A stretch of 64,000 nucleotides of DNA. It comes from CAZWVI01 sp964637165. Lineage in GTDB: Bacteria; Planctomycetota; UBA1135. The notes beneath the pieces were generated by a model. That model made no database searches. It was not told where the DNA came from and worked only from the letters and a program-made list of their open reading frames with translations. Numbering within the stretch: the first letter of the stretch is position 1; each line of letters opens with the position of its first letter. The position numbers and the translations under genes were made by a program. The stretch covers positions 62,001 through 126,000 of the forward strand of contig CAZWVI010000002.1 in the NCBI GenBank assembly GCA_964637165.1, in the 5' to 3' direction. Of this stretch, positions 1-9,521 are shown one piece after another.

Positions 1-1
1 A

Positions 2-295
2 ATTCCTGAATTGGCATCCGAGATGCACCACAACGCCGTGGGTAAAGACTGGGTGAAAGATAGCTGGATTCATTTTGGAGCAAGCACTTCCGGGACCGGC
101 CTTGAATTAGACTTGCCATATGTTGGTGCCGGAATTGGTTTAAAAGAAGGTTTTGAGATGCGTTTAATCGGTTTAACTTGTGGTGTTTCAATTTGGCCAC
201 CGGCAATTAAGCTGCCAATGTTGCCACGCATCGGGCTACCAATAGGCTTTGCTTTGAAGCCTTTAGTTAGTAGCAATCAGGACGACGGTCGCTAA
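2..295 (+). CDS. 3' end of an unrecognised gene (partial)
   Basis: The frame is open from the first bases of the window to a TAA at 293-295, giving 97 codons. The true start lies to the left. The peptide has a Gly-rich stretch (DLPYVGAGIGL) followed by a Pro/Leu-rich segment (WPPAIKLPMLPRIGLP). I do not recognise a family and see no signal or catalytic motif. It ends convergently with the nitrilase gene and overlaps its 3' end by 29 bp. A TTG at 11 and an ATG at 23 are possible internal starts, but an incoming partial gene is more likely because the frame is open at the edge. Confidence 0.55.
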   Translation: MPELASEMHHNAVGKDWVKDSWIHFGASTSGTGLELDLPYVGAGIGLKEGFEMRLIGLTCGVSIWPPAIKLPMLPRIGLPIGFALKPLVSSNQDDGR

Positions 296-1088
296 AAAGA
301 TCGTTATACTGCTTGATTGATTTGTCGCGGGCGGCGGTCAAGTTGATTTCGGCTAATTGTTGCCAGCACGCATCTGTTGGCCCACTAATTAATTGTTGAG
401 CTTCCGTGTTTAATAATTGCGAGCCACCGGTGAAAGTGATTTGCTGGTTGTCTCGCCAGCTTTTTTCGCAACCGACACGGTTGGCCGTCGCAATAAAAGT
501 TCGGTTGCACAGGGCATGACCTTGGCAGGCTGTTTGCGCCCACGGTAAAACTAAGTTTGCTGGATGGGCAATAATTTCAGCACCAGCGAGCGCAGCACTT
601 CGCCAAACTTCAGGAAATGCCCAGTCGAAGCAAATAAGAATGGCTATTTTTACGCCGGCATAATCAAAAACAGGAACACCTAAATCACCAGGTGTGAATA
701 GTTCTTTTTCGTGGTTGAATAAATGAAGTTTGCGGTAGTTTCCGATGACGCCATGGCGGTCAATCAGTGCTGCTGAATTAAACACTTCAGCATTCGCGGC
801 TTTTTCTGGGTATCCAGTAACAATTGCGAAATCGTGCTCGGCGGCCTTGGCTTTTATCCAACTCAAGAATGGCCCCTTGCCATCGTTGGTTTCTGAAACT
901 GAATCGAGTTGATCCTTATTTTTAAAACAATATCCAGAACTAGCAAGTTCTGGCATTACAACTAGCTGGGCGCCATCATTTGCGAGGGCGGCTAATTGCG
1001 GTGTCAAATCGCGGCAACTTTTTTCTATGTCGAGCAAGTGCGGATTGGATTGGATTATTCCAACTCGCAAGCGTTCATTGGACATCAT
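267..1088 (-). CDS. Carbon-nitrogen hydrolase (nitrilase superfamily)
   Basis: A 273-aa cytoplasmic C-N hydrolase that should cleave an amide or nitrile carbon-nitrogen bond. The substrate cannot be told from sequence. The nitrilase triad is visible: Glu47 in MPELASSGY, Lys120 in YRKLHLF and Cys153 in ILICFDWAFPE. Length is normal for single-domain amidases of the superfamily. Its ATG shares one base with the fumA stop (TAATG), so it is translationally coupled as the last gene of a deaD-fumA-nitrilase operon. A second ATG follows immediately, and either could be used. There is no signal peptide. Confidence 0.88.
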   Translation of the reverse strand: MMSNERLRVGIIQSNPHLLDIEKSCRDLTPQLAALANDGAQLVVMPELASSGYCFKNKDQLDSVSETNDGKGPFLSWIKAKAAEHDFAIVTGYPEKAANAEVFNSAALIDRHGVIGNYRKLHLFNHEKELFTPGDLGVPVFDYAGVKIAILICFDWAFPEVWRSAALAGAEIIAHPANLVLPWAQTACQGHALCNRTFIATANRVGCEKSWRDNQQITFTGGSQLLNTEAQQLISGPTDACWQQLAEINLTAARDKSIKQYNDLFSDRRPDCY

Positions 1089-2728
1089 TAAACCGGAAGT
1101 TGTTGATTAATATTGCCGAGGAAAAAATCATTACCCTTGTCATCAGTGATGATGAAGGCCGGGAACTCTTCCACTTCAATTTTCCAAACTGCTTCCATTC
1201 CGAGTTCAGAGTATTCCAAGCACTCGACGTGCTTAATGCATTCCTTTGCCAAGCGTGCCGCTGCTCCACCAATACTGCCAAGATAGAAGCCACCATTGTC
1301 GCGGCAAGCTTCGGCTACTTGACGTGAGCGATTTCCTTTGGCAACCATTACGAAAGAGCCGCCCGCTTTTTGAAATTGATCTACAAAGTCATCCATGCGG
1401 CCGGCAGTAGTTGGGCCGAAAGATCCAGACGCATAACCGTCAGGTGTTTTTGCCGGCCCAGCATAATAGACCGGATGGTTTTTTATGTAGTCAGGCAACT
1501 CCCCAGTATCTTCAAGTCGGTCACGTAACTTCGAGTGCGCTAAGTCGCGCGCCACAATCAAGGTGCCGCTTAAGCTTAAGCGGGTGCGCACCGGGTGTTT
1601 GCTAAGTTCGGCACGAATTTCGTCCATTGATTTGTTGAGATCAATGTTGACCACTTCGGCGGCTAGGGACTTAGCGTCATTTGTCGGCAGATATTGCGCA
1701 GGGTTAGTTTCTAGTTGTTCTAGAAAAACGCCGTCGGCGCAAATTTTTGCTTTAATCTGGCGGTCAGCGGAGCACGATACACCTATTCCAATCGGCAGTG
1801 ATGCGCCATGGCGCGGCAAGCGGATAACCCGCACATCGTGGCAGAAATATTTGCCACCAAATTGCGCGCCAATATTTGAGTCACGAGTTATCTGAAGAAT
1901 TTTTTCTTCAAAGTCGCGATCGCGGAAAGCGTTGGCATTTTCACTTCCAGTTTCGGGCAGGCCATCTAAGTAGTGAGCGCTCGCAAGTTTTACCGACTTC
2001 AAGTTTTGCTCGGCACTAGTACCACCAATGACAATTGCTAAGTGGTAGGGCGGACAGGCGGCAGTGCCGAGACTTTTGATTTTTTCTTCAAGGAAGTCTA
2101 GGAGTAAATCTTCACGCAACAGGGAGGGTGTTCCTTGGTAAAGATAAGTTTTGTTGGCAGAGCCTCCGCCCTTTGCCATAAACAAAAAATCGTAAGAGTC
2201 ACCATCAACAGCGAGCAAGTCGATTTGGGCTGGCAAATTACACTTGGTGTTTTGCTCTTCGAACATTCCCAATGGTGCTAATTGCGAATAGCGTAAGTTG
2301 TCGTCGGCGAAGGTGCGCATAACTCCGGCGGACAATGCTGCCGCATCATTTCCTTCGGTCCAGACCTGCCCACCTTTTTTGCCCAGCACAATGGCAGTGC
2401 CGGTGTCCTGACACATTGGCAAAATTCCATCTGCGGCAACGCAAGCGTTCTTTAATAAATCTAGCGCAACAAAGCGATCGTTCTCCGACGCTTCATCATC
2501 GTCGAGAATTGCGCGCAATTGACCAAGGTGTTGTGGCCTTAAATAGTGTGATATATCGTGAAAAGCTGCGCGAGCAAGTTCGCTTAAGAGTTCCGAAGAA
2601 ATCTTAAGCATGGGACTCCCATTGAACTCGTCAATTTCAACTTCAAGCCCTGCGAGTTTTCTCCATGGGGTTTCTTCTGATGCCAGTGGAAACAAATTCT
2701 GTTGAATCAGTTGGCTGAAGTTGCCCAT
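1088..2728 (-). CDS. fumA: Class I fumarate hydratase ([4Fe-4S])
   Basis: Interconverts fumarate and L-malate in the TCA cycle. The 546-aa length matches the one-piece class I (FumA/FumB) enzymes. The three iron-sulfur cysteines expected of the family are Cys106 (PMCQDTG), Cys225 (ACPPYHL) and Cys319 (GVSCSADR). The C-terminal beta region carries YYAGPAKTPDGYASGSFGPT, a hallmark of the family. The start lies 4 nt after the DEAD-box helicase stop and the stop overlaps the nitrilase start, so the three genes form one operon. As a class I enzyme it is expected to be oxygen-sensitive. Confidence 0.95.
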   Translation of the reverse strand: MGNFSQLIQQNLFPLASEETPWRKLAGLEVEIDEFNGSPMLKISSELLSELARAAFHDISHYLRPQHLGQLRAILDDDEASENDRFVALDLLKNACVAADGILPMCQDTGTAIVLGKKGGQVWTEGNDAAALSAGVMRTFADDNLRYSQLAPLGMFEEQNTKCNLPAQIDLLAVDGDSYDFLFMAKGGGSANKTYLYQGTPSLLREDLLLDFLEEKIKSLGTAACPPYHLAIVIGGTSAEQNLKSVKLASAHYLDGLPETGSENANAFRDRDFEEKILQITRDSNIGAQFGGKYFCHDVRVIRLPRHGASLPIGIGVSCSADRQIKAKICADGVFLEQLETNPAQYLPTNDAKSLAAEVVNIDLNKSMDEIRAELSKHPVRTRLSLSGTLIVARDLAHSKLRDRLEDTGELPDYIKNHPVYYAGPAKTPDGYASGSFGPTTAGRMDDFVDQFQKAGGSFVMVAKGNRSRQVAEACRDNGGFYLGSIGGAAARLAKECIKHVECLEYSELGMEAVWKIEVEEFPAFIITDDKGNDFFLGNINQQLPV

Positions 2729-2732
2729 GAAA

Positions 2733-4660
2733 TTAACCTTCTACGCGGGTAATTTTGAGGGGTTGACGGCGCACTGTAGTGTGAGACAAATCCTCAAATA
2801 CTTCTTTAGGCATTCCTTCTGGCAAATCAACCGTGGAGAAATTCTCGTAAATTTCAATGCGACCAATGTGCTTGCCTTGCAATCCTGAAGTGTCGGCAAT
2901 TGCCGCAACCAAAGCACCTGGCTTAATGTCGTCACGGTAGCCAACTTCCACGCGGAAGCGCTCCATGCCTTTTTCATCGCTCTGGGTGATTGTTGGGTTC
3001 TTGCCACCCTTCGGCCCGCGCTCGCGTCCGCCGCGCTCGCGTCCACGATCGTTGTCGCGTCCGCCGCGCTCGCGTCCACGCCCACGATCGTTGTCGCGAC
3101 CACCGCGCTNNNNNNNNNNNNNNNNNNNNNNNNNNNNNNNNNNNNNNNNNNNNNNNNNNNNNNNNNNNNNNNNNNNNNNNNNNNNNNNNNNNNNNNNNNN
3201 NNNNNNNNNTCGCGTCCGCCGCGCTCGCGTCCACGCCCACGATCGTTGTCGCGACCACCGCGCTCGCGTCCGCCACGGCGGTCATCAAAGCGATCGCCTT
3301 TGCGCTTTCCGCTATCGACGAAATTGTCCTGACCAAAAGTTTCATTACTCTTCAGTAAGAAATCTTTTTCGCCTTGCGCTATGAAAGCTAAGGCGGCAGC
3401 AACTTGGTTAGCTTCAAACTCAGGGTTGTCAGTTAAGAAGCTATCGATTAGTCGTGTGTTGAACTCGAGCTTATCACTATTGATGACATCGCCAATTTTA
3501 TTCTTGAAGCGTTCGATGCGTTGTTCGTTAACTTCATCGATAGAAGGCATCTTCATCGGCTGGATGTCAGCGCGAGTCGCTCTTCCAAGCATGGTCAGTA
3601 AACGTTTTTCACGAGGAGTTACGAATAAGATCGCCTCGCCAGTTGAGCCCGCTCGCCCGGTGCGGCCGATTCTGTGGACATACGATTCCGGGTCAGTCGG
3701 CGCGTCGAAGTTAATCACGTGGCTGATACGGCTTACATCTAATCCACGTGCGGCAACATCAGTTGCAACTAGGATATCTAGGCGGCCATCTTTCAAGCGT
3801 TGAACAATTTGTTCACGTTGAGCTTGCGGGATATCACCATTCAAACTGGCGGCAGCAAATCCACGCGCTTCAAGTTGTTCCGATACAACGCTGGTCGCAT
3901 TGCGCGTGCGAACAAAAATCAACACTGCATTGGTTTCTTCAGCTTCAAGAATTCGACCAAGCGCATCAATTTTGCGGCGGCCACCAATAATTTGGTAACG
4001 CTGGTTGATAGTTTCAGCAGTAGTTTGCTGAACTTTGATTTTTACCTCGGCCGGATCATGCAAATACTTCCGGGCAATTTTTTTAATCTCCGGAGGCATG
4101 GTTGCCGAGAACAAAGCAATTTGCCGTTGTTCTGGAGTTTGCTCTAAAACCCAGTTGACATCTTCGATGAAACCCATGCGTAGCATTTCGTCGGCCTCAT
4201 CAAGAACAAGGCATTGCAGATTGTCCAACTTTAAACTTCCGCGGCGCAAGTGGTCACAAACTCGGCCAGGTGTTCCAACTACAACATGTACCCCACGCCT
4301 TAGTGGATTGAGTTGGTGTTGGTAGGCTTGTCCACCATAAATTGGCAGAACGTGAAAGTCAGGTATTGAGCGCGCGTACTTTTGGAAGGATTCAGCGACT
4401 TGAATTGCTAATTCCCGAGTTGGCGCCAAAACTAAAACCTGAGGGTTACGTACCTGTGGGTCGATGTTGCACAATAGTGGAAGCGCGAAGGCGGCAGTTT
4501 TTCCTGTGCCAGTTTGCGCTTGACCAATAATGTCGCGACCATCTAAAAGGTAAGGGATTGCCTCGGCCTGAATAGGCGAGGGAGATTCGTACCCGAAGCT
4601 AGCGATTGACTTGACCATTTCCACCGGTAGGCCAAGCTCATTGAAACTAATTGTTGTCAT
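2733..4660 (-). CDS. deaD: DEAD-box RNA helicase, DeaD/CsdA type, with assembly gap
   Basis: ATP-dependent RNA helicase acting in ribosome assembly, RNA decay or cold adaptation. The N-terminal part has the Q-motif region (FNELGLPVEMVKSIASFGYE), motif I AQTGTGKT, DEAD, SAT and the motif VI region HRIGRTGRAG. After the core comes an Arg/Gly/Asp-rich linker, then a DbpA-type RNA-binding domain (2733-2966). The 100-N gap lies in the linker. Reading through it as 100 bases puts the last domain out of frame, but reading back from the domain gives the same RGGRDNDRGRGRERGGR motif. The true missing length should therefore be 2 modulo 3. It is the first gene of the deaD-fumA-nitrilase operon. Confidence 0.93.
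2998..3290 (-). repeat. Tandem repeat encoding an RGG-rich helicase linker
   Basis: Both flanks of the gap carry near-identical units that encode RGGR, DNDRGRGR and ERGGR on the minus strand. The plus-strand unit contains CCACGATCGTTGTCGCG. This low-complexity RG/RGG tract is the likely reason assembly failed here. Such tails typically bind RNA or drive condensation in DEAD-box proteins. Confidence 0.85.
3110..3209. other. Assembly gap (100 N)
   Basis: Exactly 100 undetermined bases, the usual placeholder for a gap of unknown size, between repeat copies of the deaD linker. The true length is unknown; reading-frame logic requires 2 modulo 3 if the gene is intact. Confidence 0.99.
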
Positions 4661-4720
4661 TTTGCTGGGGACTGCAGACGGGGGAGAAGCGTCGGCAGTG
4701 AGCTCCTAAAATACCACTTC

Positions 4721-5863
4721 ATGGAAACTGTGACCAAAGAACCTTGCGAGCATTTTGTAACCTGTTCACCTGGCCTTGAAACGACTCTTCATAAGGAGGT
4801 TCGCGAACTAGGCTTTTCAAAGGTGGAACAGCAGGTTGGAGGTGTGCGCTTTATCGGCAAAATGTCCGATGCGTGGCGTGCCAACTTAGAATTGCGTACC
4901 GCAATTAGAGTCTTGCGCCGCTTAGAACGCTTTGATTGCCCTGATGAGGCCACTTTGTATAAAGTTGCTAAAGAAATTGATTGGTCGCAATATTTGGATT
5001 GTGAAGGTAGCTTTTTTGTTGATGCCCAATGCAAAGAATCGCAACTTGACCATTCGCAATTTGTGGCCCAGCGCACAAAGGATGCAGTGGTTGATTGCTT
5101 GCGTACTGATGCAGGAATTCGCCCTTCTGTCGCCAAAGAGGAAGCCGATTTGCGAATTCACGTACATATCTGGCATGACCGCTGCACGATTTCGGTGGAT
5201 ACGTCCGGAGATTCCTTGCACAAGCGTGGTTGGAGAAAGTACCAAGGCTACGCGCCAGTTACCGAAACAATTGCGGCGGCGGTGGTTTTGAATTCGAATT
5301 GGGATCGCCGCGCCCCATTGGTCGACCCATTTTGTGGGTCCGGGACAATTCTCATGGAGGCCGCGCTGATCGCTTCAAATACCGCGCCTGGTAGCTTTCG
5401 TTCTTTTGGATTTGAGAAGTGGCCGGGCCATAAAAAGGCGGAATGGCAGAGCATGCTCGATAAATCAAGAGCACGGGTGAACATGAAACGCAAGTTGAAG
5501 TTAATTGGGAATGACCTAGATGGCGACCATATCCCTGGTGCACAGAAAAATGCAGCGAGCATCGGCTTTGCTGAAAATTTTATTTTCACAAGTGGTGATG
5601 CTTGTGAGCTCGCTTTGACAAAGGGGTGGGGTGCAACAATTGCCGCCAACTTGCCATATGGAATGCGGGTTGGTGATCCTGAGGAATTAGATGAATTGCA
5701 TCGCAATTTTGGGGCGTGCTTGCGTGCCAATTGTTCTGGCTATAACTTTGCGTTAATGGTCGGCACTCGTCAGTTTGCACATTTGTTGGGCTTTCAAAAG
5801 TGGGAAAGTTTGCCGATTCAAAATGGATCAATTCCGTGCCGACTTTTATTGGGAGATGTTTAA
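4721..5863 (+). CDS. THUMP-domain RNA guanine/adenine methyltransferase (RlmL N-terminal-like)
   Basis: A 380-aa SAM-dependent methyltransferase expected to modify the base of a purine in rRNA or tRNA. Residues about 1-165 form an N-terminal ferredoxin-like plus THUMP RNA-binding region. The Rossmann catalytic domain follows, with SAM motif VDPFCGSGTILMEAAL (about 205) and the base-flipping motif as ANLPYGMRVG where NPPY is commonest. It corresponds to the first half of E. coli RlmL and lacks the RlmK half. It is divergent from deaD. A TAAAAT hexamer lies 8 nt before the ATG, so the mRNA may be almost leaderless. The target base is not deducible. Confidence 0.85.
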   Translation: METVTKEPCEHFVTCSPGLETTLHKEVRELGFSKVEQQVGGVRFIGKMSDAWRANLELRTAIRVLRRLERFDCPDEATLYKVAKEIDWSQYLDCEGSFFVDAQCKESQLDHSQFVAQRTKDAVVDCLRTDAGIRPSVAKEEADLRIHVHIWHDRCTISVDTSGDSLHKRGWRKYQGYAPVTETIAAAVVLNSNWDRRAPLVDPFCGSGTILMEAALIASNTAPGSFRSFGFEKWPGHKKAEWQSMLDKSRARVNMKRKLKLIGNDLDGDHIPGAQKNAASIGFAENFIFTSGDACELALTKGWGATIAANLPYGMRVGDPEELDELHRNFGACLRANCSGYNFALMVGTRQFAHLLGFQKWESLPIQNGSIPCRLLLGDV

Positions 5864-6248
5864 GGTGCCGGGACGAAAGATTCTGGTGCTGGCGATAATT
5901 ATTTTGGCAAGCATCATGAACGCGTCATGCCAACTACAAGCAGAGCTTCCGGATCCATTGGAAGCAGGCTGGGAAGGCAAAGCAGTTTGTGAATTGCTTT
6001 ACGAGGATTCAAAACTGCGCGTTCTGCGTTGTACTTTTGAGCCGGGCATTGGACATGAACCGCATTTCCATGCGCCCCACTTTGGTTACACCTTGAACGG
6101 TGGTCTCATGCGGATGACTGATTCCACCGGCACTTCAGAAATTAATGTGCCAAGTGATTCAATCTTTAATAAGGCGGGAGTTTCCAGTCACCATGTTCTC
6201 AATATTGGAGAAACTACCGCGCGCTTTTTAATTATTGAAGCAAAGTAG
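5856..6248 (+). CDS. Secreted or membrane-anchored cupin-domain protein
   Basis: A 130-aa protein. The N-terminus MFKVPGRKILVLAIIILASI is a signal peptide or anchor, followed by NASC, a weak lipobox. The cupin core contains HEPHFHAPHFGY, supplying the metal-binding histidines of cupin motif 1, and HH in the second motif (SSHHVLNIGE). The function could be metal or small-molecule binding or an enzyme; no substrate is indicated. The ATG overlaps the end of the methyltransferase gene by 8 nt and follows a GGGAG. A longer frame upstream overlaps the previous gene and is less likely. Its 3' end overlaps the convergent acylase by 17 bp. Confidence 0.75.
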   Translation: MFKVPGRKILVLAIIILASIMNASCQLQAELPDPLEAGWEGKAVCELLYEDSKLRVLRCTFEPGIGHEPHFHAPHFGYTLNGGLMRMTDSTGTSEINVPSDSIFNKAGVSSHHVLNIGETTARFLIIEAK

Positions 6249-8604
6249 GCTTAAGTGTCAATCGCGAAACCGTGGTCTTTTCGATGGCCGCTTCAGACCA
6301 ATTAAATTGGCGACTTTCCCCGCGAAGTAATATCTCTAATTGATCGTCGTAATGATAATCCGCAGGGTGTCCGCTTTGACCACCGGGCATGACCATGCTT
6401 GAGTTGTCCCAATTAGCCGTATCGCAAACCATACGAAAGGACGGGCCGGCCACAACATGTTCCATTCCTTCGCGCCAAGGTCCGGCCATCACTCCGATTG
6501 AAGTTGGCGAACCAGTTACCGGGAAAGGTCCGCGGTCCCACCAGCTTCCAATCAGTGGCGTATAGCTTAATGGGTTGTGCAAAGTTAGATTGTGAATGTC
6601 GCCGTAATTCCAATTGTCAATATTGTCTCCCCACTGAGTGCACCCTTCCTGCATGGCGCGCTTTAAAGCAAGCAGTAAAATATCATCCAAATTTTCGCGG
6701 TGGTTTGTGGTTTGCCGATCGTCATACCAATCGGGATTTAATTGACCCCGCACGGCCGCCAAAATGTGTGGCCGGCGAAAGAAGCTTGGCATATTCGGCA
6801 AGTTGCCCAAGCGATCATCATCTCTGAAAAGTGATTTTGATAAGTGCAATCGAAACAAGCGAAATAGCGCGCTCGCTCCACCTAACTCCATTCGTTTGTC
6901 CCAAGCGTTAAGAGCACTTATGGCATTACTGACAGAGTCGCCTAATTCATGTTGAGAGCAGTCGAAATGTTCAACCAGTGCGTCGCAGATATCTTTCGCC
7001 CAACCATCGAATGAGTCGTGTTGAATTGTTCCAAGGCTTTTTACATCCCAGTCGTCACGCTCTAGGCAACGATCCGTGATTTGTTGAAATCGGTAATTCT
7101 GGCCGAATTCGCCACTGAATCCAGCTTTCTGGTCATGCGGCCGGGTGTCGTGGTTGGCTGTTGCGAGCACCCCTGATTGGGGATTTTTACTGTAAGCACC
7201 TGAGCCAGAAGGCCATAACCCACTCCATTGATAACTTAAATCCCACCCTGGGCTTGGCAGCCGCCCATCTCCACGTTGGCGCATGGGCAATTGTCCAGTC
7301 CAGGCATGCATGATGTTGCCTTGGCGGTCGGCGATAACAATGTTTTGCGATGGAACTAAAAATGATTTTGCTGCCTCATGTGAATCTTCCAAAGTTTTTG
7401 CAGTTGCAAATTTGATAAATGATTTTGTGAAATCACAGTCCTTATAAGCGGTCCACACTAAGGTGCGTTCTGGAAATCCAGTGAGTTTATTTTCCGGCAA
7501 GAGCGGTCCAAGTTTTGTCGAGCGGAGTTCGATTAATAAATCTTCTTGGCCTTTTACTTTTAATGTTTCTTGAGTACTTTGAATTAATTCCCATTGTTCC
7601 CCACGAAGAACCGCGGTTTTTTCGGGATTGAATTTTTCCAAGAAGACATCGTTGTCGTCGAGTTGTGAGTTGGTAAAACCCCAAGCGATATTTTGATTAT
7701 GCCCAATAACAATCCCAGGTGTTCCCGGAAAACTCATTCCCGCTACCGAAAAGTTCGGTGCCCGCAATAAGGCCTGGTACCAAATTGACGGCAGTTGCAA
7801 ATTTAGATGGGGGTCATTGGCGAGTAAGGCACTGCCGGTTATTGTGCGTGAAGGACCTACAACCCAGTGGTTTGAGCCGCGAGCACTAGCACCATGGTCG
7901 TGATTGACTTTTTCTTGTGCGACTGGAAGTGGGTAGTCGATAATTCCATCAGCTAAATGCATGTCGCCCCAAAGTTCAAAAAATCGTTTTGCCCCAAGCC
8001 CCTGCAAGGTTTGCAATCTTTGCATTTCAGAAGGACCGAATCCACGACTTAAATCAAGTGCCATCAGTAGCGGAATACCTAAGCTGTCGCGAGCTTGCCA
8101 TTTTTCTGGTTTCCACCCAGTCAGTTGGTACAAGGGTGGTAAGTCATCGGCGCGTTGACTTAACCAGGCATTGACTCCTTCAGCGTAAGCATTAAGCCAA
8201 CGCTTAGATTCCAGGCTAGCGATAGATGCCAAGTGGCGCGCGGTGTGAGGTATCCGCATGTGCCGATAATTCAGGTCGCGGTCAATAAGTTGCGGACCGA
8301 GGACTTCAGCTAAGCGGCCTTGGACCGCGAGCCGAGTTAATTCCATTTGCTCCATGCGGTCGTTTGCATGAACCCAACCCATGGCAAAGGCGAGATCATG
8401 ATTGTTCTCGGCGGCAATTGCGGGAACTCCCCATTTGTCATAACTAATAATGACTTCGGCGTGAAGTTCGGGAATGTTTAATTGGCCATTACGTACTGCC
8501 ATACCACTATGGAGAGTTGCGTAAGCCCAAACAAATCCACACGTAAGCATGAGCCCACTTAGTAAAAGTAATTTTTTCAACCAGGGTTTCCGCGGGCAAG
8601 CCAT
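6232..8604 (-). CDS. Penicillin acylase family Ntn-hydrolase (secreted)
   Basis: A 790-aa Ntn-hydrolase of the penicillin amidase/AHL acylase family, which hydrolyses amide bonds of beta-lactams or acyl-homoserine lactones after autocatalytic cleavage. The expected nucleophile is Ser244 in ARGSNHWVVGPS, which becomes the N-terminus of the beta chain. The first about 25 residues (LKKLLLLSGLMLTCGFVWAY) form a signal peptide or anchor, so it acts outside the cytoplasm. Other family marks are the pair NDPHL and the segment TGSPTSIGVMAGPW near the C-terminus. The gene is monocistronic, with a TAAACT hexamer exactly 6 nt upstream of the ATG. Substrate (antibiotic, quorum signal or other amide) is unknown. 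Confidence 0.9.
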   Translation of the reverse strand: MACPRKPWLKKLLLLSGLMLTCGFVWAYATLHSGMAVRNGQLNIPELHAEVIISYDKWGVPAIAAENNHDLAFAMGWVHANDRMEQMELTRLAVQGRLAEVLGPQLIDRDLNYRHMRIPHTARHLASIASLESKRWLNAYAEGVNAWLSQRADDLPPLYQLTGWKPEKWQARDSLGIPLLMALDLSRGFGPSEMQRLQTLQGLGAKRFFELWGDMHLADGIIDYPLPVAQEKVNHDHGASARGSNHWVVGPSRTITGSALLANDPHLNLQLPSIWYQALLRAPNFSVAGMSFPGTPGIVIGHNQNIAWGFTNSQLDDNDVFLEKFNPEKTAVLRGEQWELIQSTQETLKVKGQEDLLIELRSTKLGPLLPENKLTGFPERTLVWTAYKDCDFTKSFIKFATAKTLEDSHEAAKSFLVPSQNIVIADRQGNIMHAWTGQLPMRQRGDGRLPSPGWDLSYQWSGLWPSGSGAYSKNPQSGVLATANHDTRPHDQKAGFSGEFGQNYRFQQITDRCLERDDWDVKSLGTIQHDSFDGWAKDICDALVEHFDCSQHELGDSVSNAISALNAWDKRMELGGASALFRLFRLHLSKSLFRDDDRLGNLPNMPSFFRRPHILAAVRGQLNPDWYDDRQTTNHRENLDDILLLALKRAMQEGCTQWGDNIDNWNYGDIHNLTLHNPLSYTPLIGSWWDRGPFPVTGSPTSIGVMAGPWREGMEHVVAGPSFRMVCDTANWDNSSMVMPGGQSGHPADYHYDDQLEILLRGESRQFNWSEAAIEKTTVSRLTLKPTLLQ

Positions 8605-8610
8605 GTAAGC

Positions 8611-8616
8611 AGTTTA
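8611..8616 (-). promoter_or_regulatory. Putative -10 element (TAAACT), leaderless start
   Basis: Minus-strand TAAACT followed by 6 nt (GCTTAC) and the acylase ATG. One of eleven sites in the window with exactly this spacing. Confidence 0.6.
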
Positions 8617-8660
8617 ATCTATGGTGCTTATGTGGTGCTATTCTCTAGAATATAAATTCG

Positions 8661-9245
8661 ATGACCCCAGAATCAGAAATAATACAGCGCGCCGAGGGAA
8701 AATGTGAATTGTGTTCTAGTGTGAACCAGTTAAGTCAGTTTGTGGTGCCACCCAAGAAAGAAAGTTCGTTAGCTAATAGCGCATATTTATGTGCGACTTG
8801 CCAGGCACAAATCGAAAATCCAGAACAGTTAGACGCGAATCATTGGCGGTGTTTAAACGATAGTATGTGGAGTCAAGTTCCAGCAATTCAAGTGCTTGCC
8901 TGGCGACTTCTTAAACAATTACATGCTGAAAGCTGGACGCAACCTTTGTTAGATATGTTGTACTTAGAAGATGAAGTGCTCGCGTGGGCGGAGAGCGGAC
9001 TTGCGGCTGACAGTGAAGCAAACAAGTTAGTAAAGCACCTGGATAGTAATGGTGGGCTATTGCTTGCGGGAGATAGCGTCACTTTGATTAAGGATTTAGA
9101 TGTTAAGGGTGGTGGTTTTACGGCTAAACGCGGTACTACGGTTAAGAACATTCGCTTGGTTGTGGACAACTCCGAACACATCGAGGGCAAAATAGGCGGC
9201 CAACAAATTGTCATACTTACGAAGTTTGTCAAAAAATTAATTTAA
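8661..9245 (+). CDS. phnA: PhnA/YjdM-domain protein
   Basis: A 194-aa member of the long PhnA family. The N-terminal part has two Cys pairs (CELC, CATC) forming a zinc-ribbon or HNH-like unit, then HWRCLNDSMWSQVPAIQVLA. The C-terminal PhnA domain (about 125-194) carries SVTLIKDLDVKGGGFTAKRG and GQQIVILTKFVKK. Despite the name, family members are not established phosphonate enzymes and their role is uncertain. It is the first gene of a tight plus-strand cluster and ends 3 bp before the symporter small subunit. The upstream AT-rich segment TAGAATATAAATTCG precedes the ATG. Confidence 0.88.
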   Translation: MTPESEIIQRAEGKCELCSSVNQLSQFVVPPKKESSLANSAYLCATCQAQIENPEQLDANHWRCLNDSMWSQVPAIQVLAWRLLKQLHAESWTQPLLDMLYLEDEVLAWAESGLAADSEANKLVKHLDSNGGLLLAGDSVTLIKDLDVKGGGFTAKRGTTVKNIRLVVDNSEHIEGKIGGQQIVILTKFVKKLI

Positions 9246-9248
9246 CTA

Positions 9249-9521
9249 ATGTCGTCACAAAATAAAGCTCGGCGCAAGGAATACTGGAGCCGCAATTTAC
9301 GCTTGGTGTTTGCTTTGCTAACTGTGTGGGCGGTGGTTTCTTTCGGCTTTGGAATATTGTTGCACGACTGGCTCGACCAATGGACTTTGTTTGGTACCGG
9401 ATTCCCGATTGGTTTTTGGTTTGCCCAACAAGGCTCAATGTTGGTGTTCGTGGTGTTGGTTTTTTATTATGCGCGAAAAATGAACCGGCTTGATAAAGAG
9501 TTTGGCGTGGAGGAAGATTAA
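9249..9521 (+). CDS. Na+/solute symporter small subunit (DUF4212)
   Basis: A 90-aa membrane protein with two hydrophobic helices (about 20-42 and 55-77). It has the DUF4212 signature YWSRNLRL near the start and FPIGFWFAQQGSM between the helices. This family is the obligate small partner of SSS-family symporters. Its TAA overlaps the ATG of the large subunit by one base (TAATG), so the two are co-translated. Confidence 0.92.
   Translation: MSSQNKARRKEYWSRNLRLVFALLTVWAVVSFGFGILLHDWLDQWTLFGTGFPIGFWFAQQGSMLVFVVLVFYYARKMNRLDKEFGVEED

Noticed and set aside
2741..3109. C-terminal tail of the helicase as translated through 100 N.
   Set aside because: Out of phase with the DbpA-like domain; low-complexity Ala/Asp/Val residues are an artefact of the placeholder gap length.
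2965..3384. Long ORFs on both strands across the RGG repeat.
   Set aside because: Arg/Pro- or Ala-rich shadows of the GC-rich repeat, spanning N; no family resemblance.
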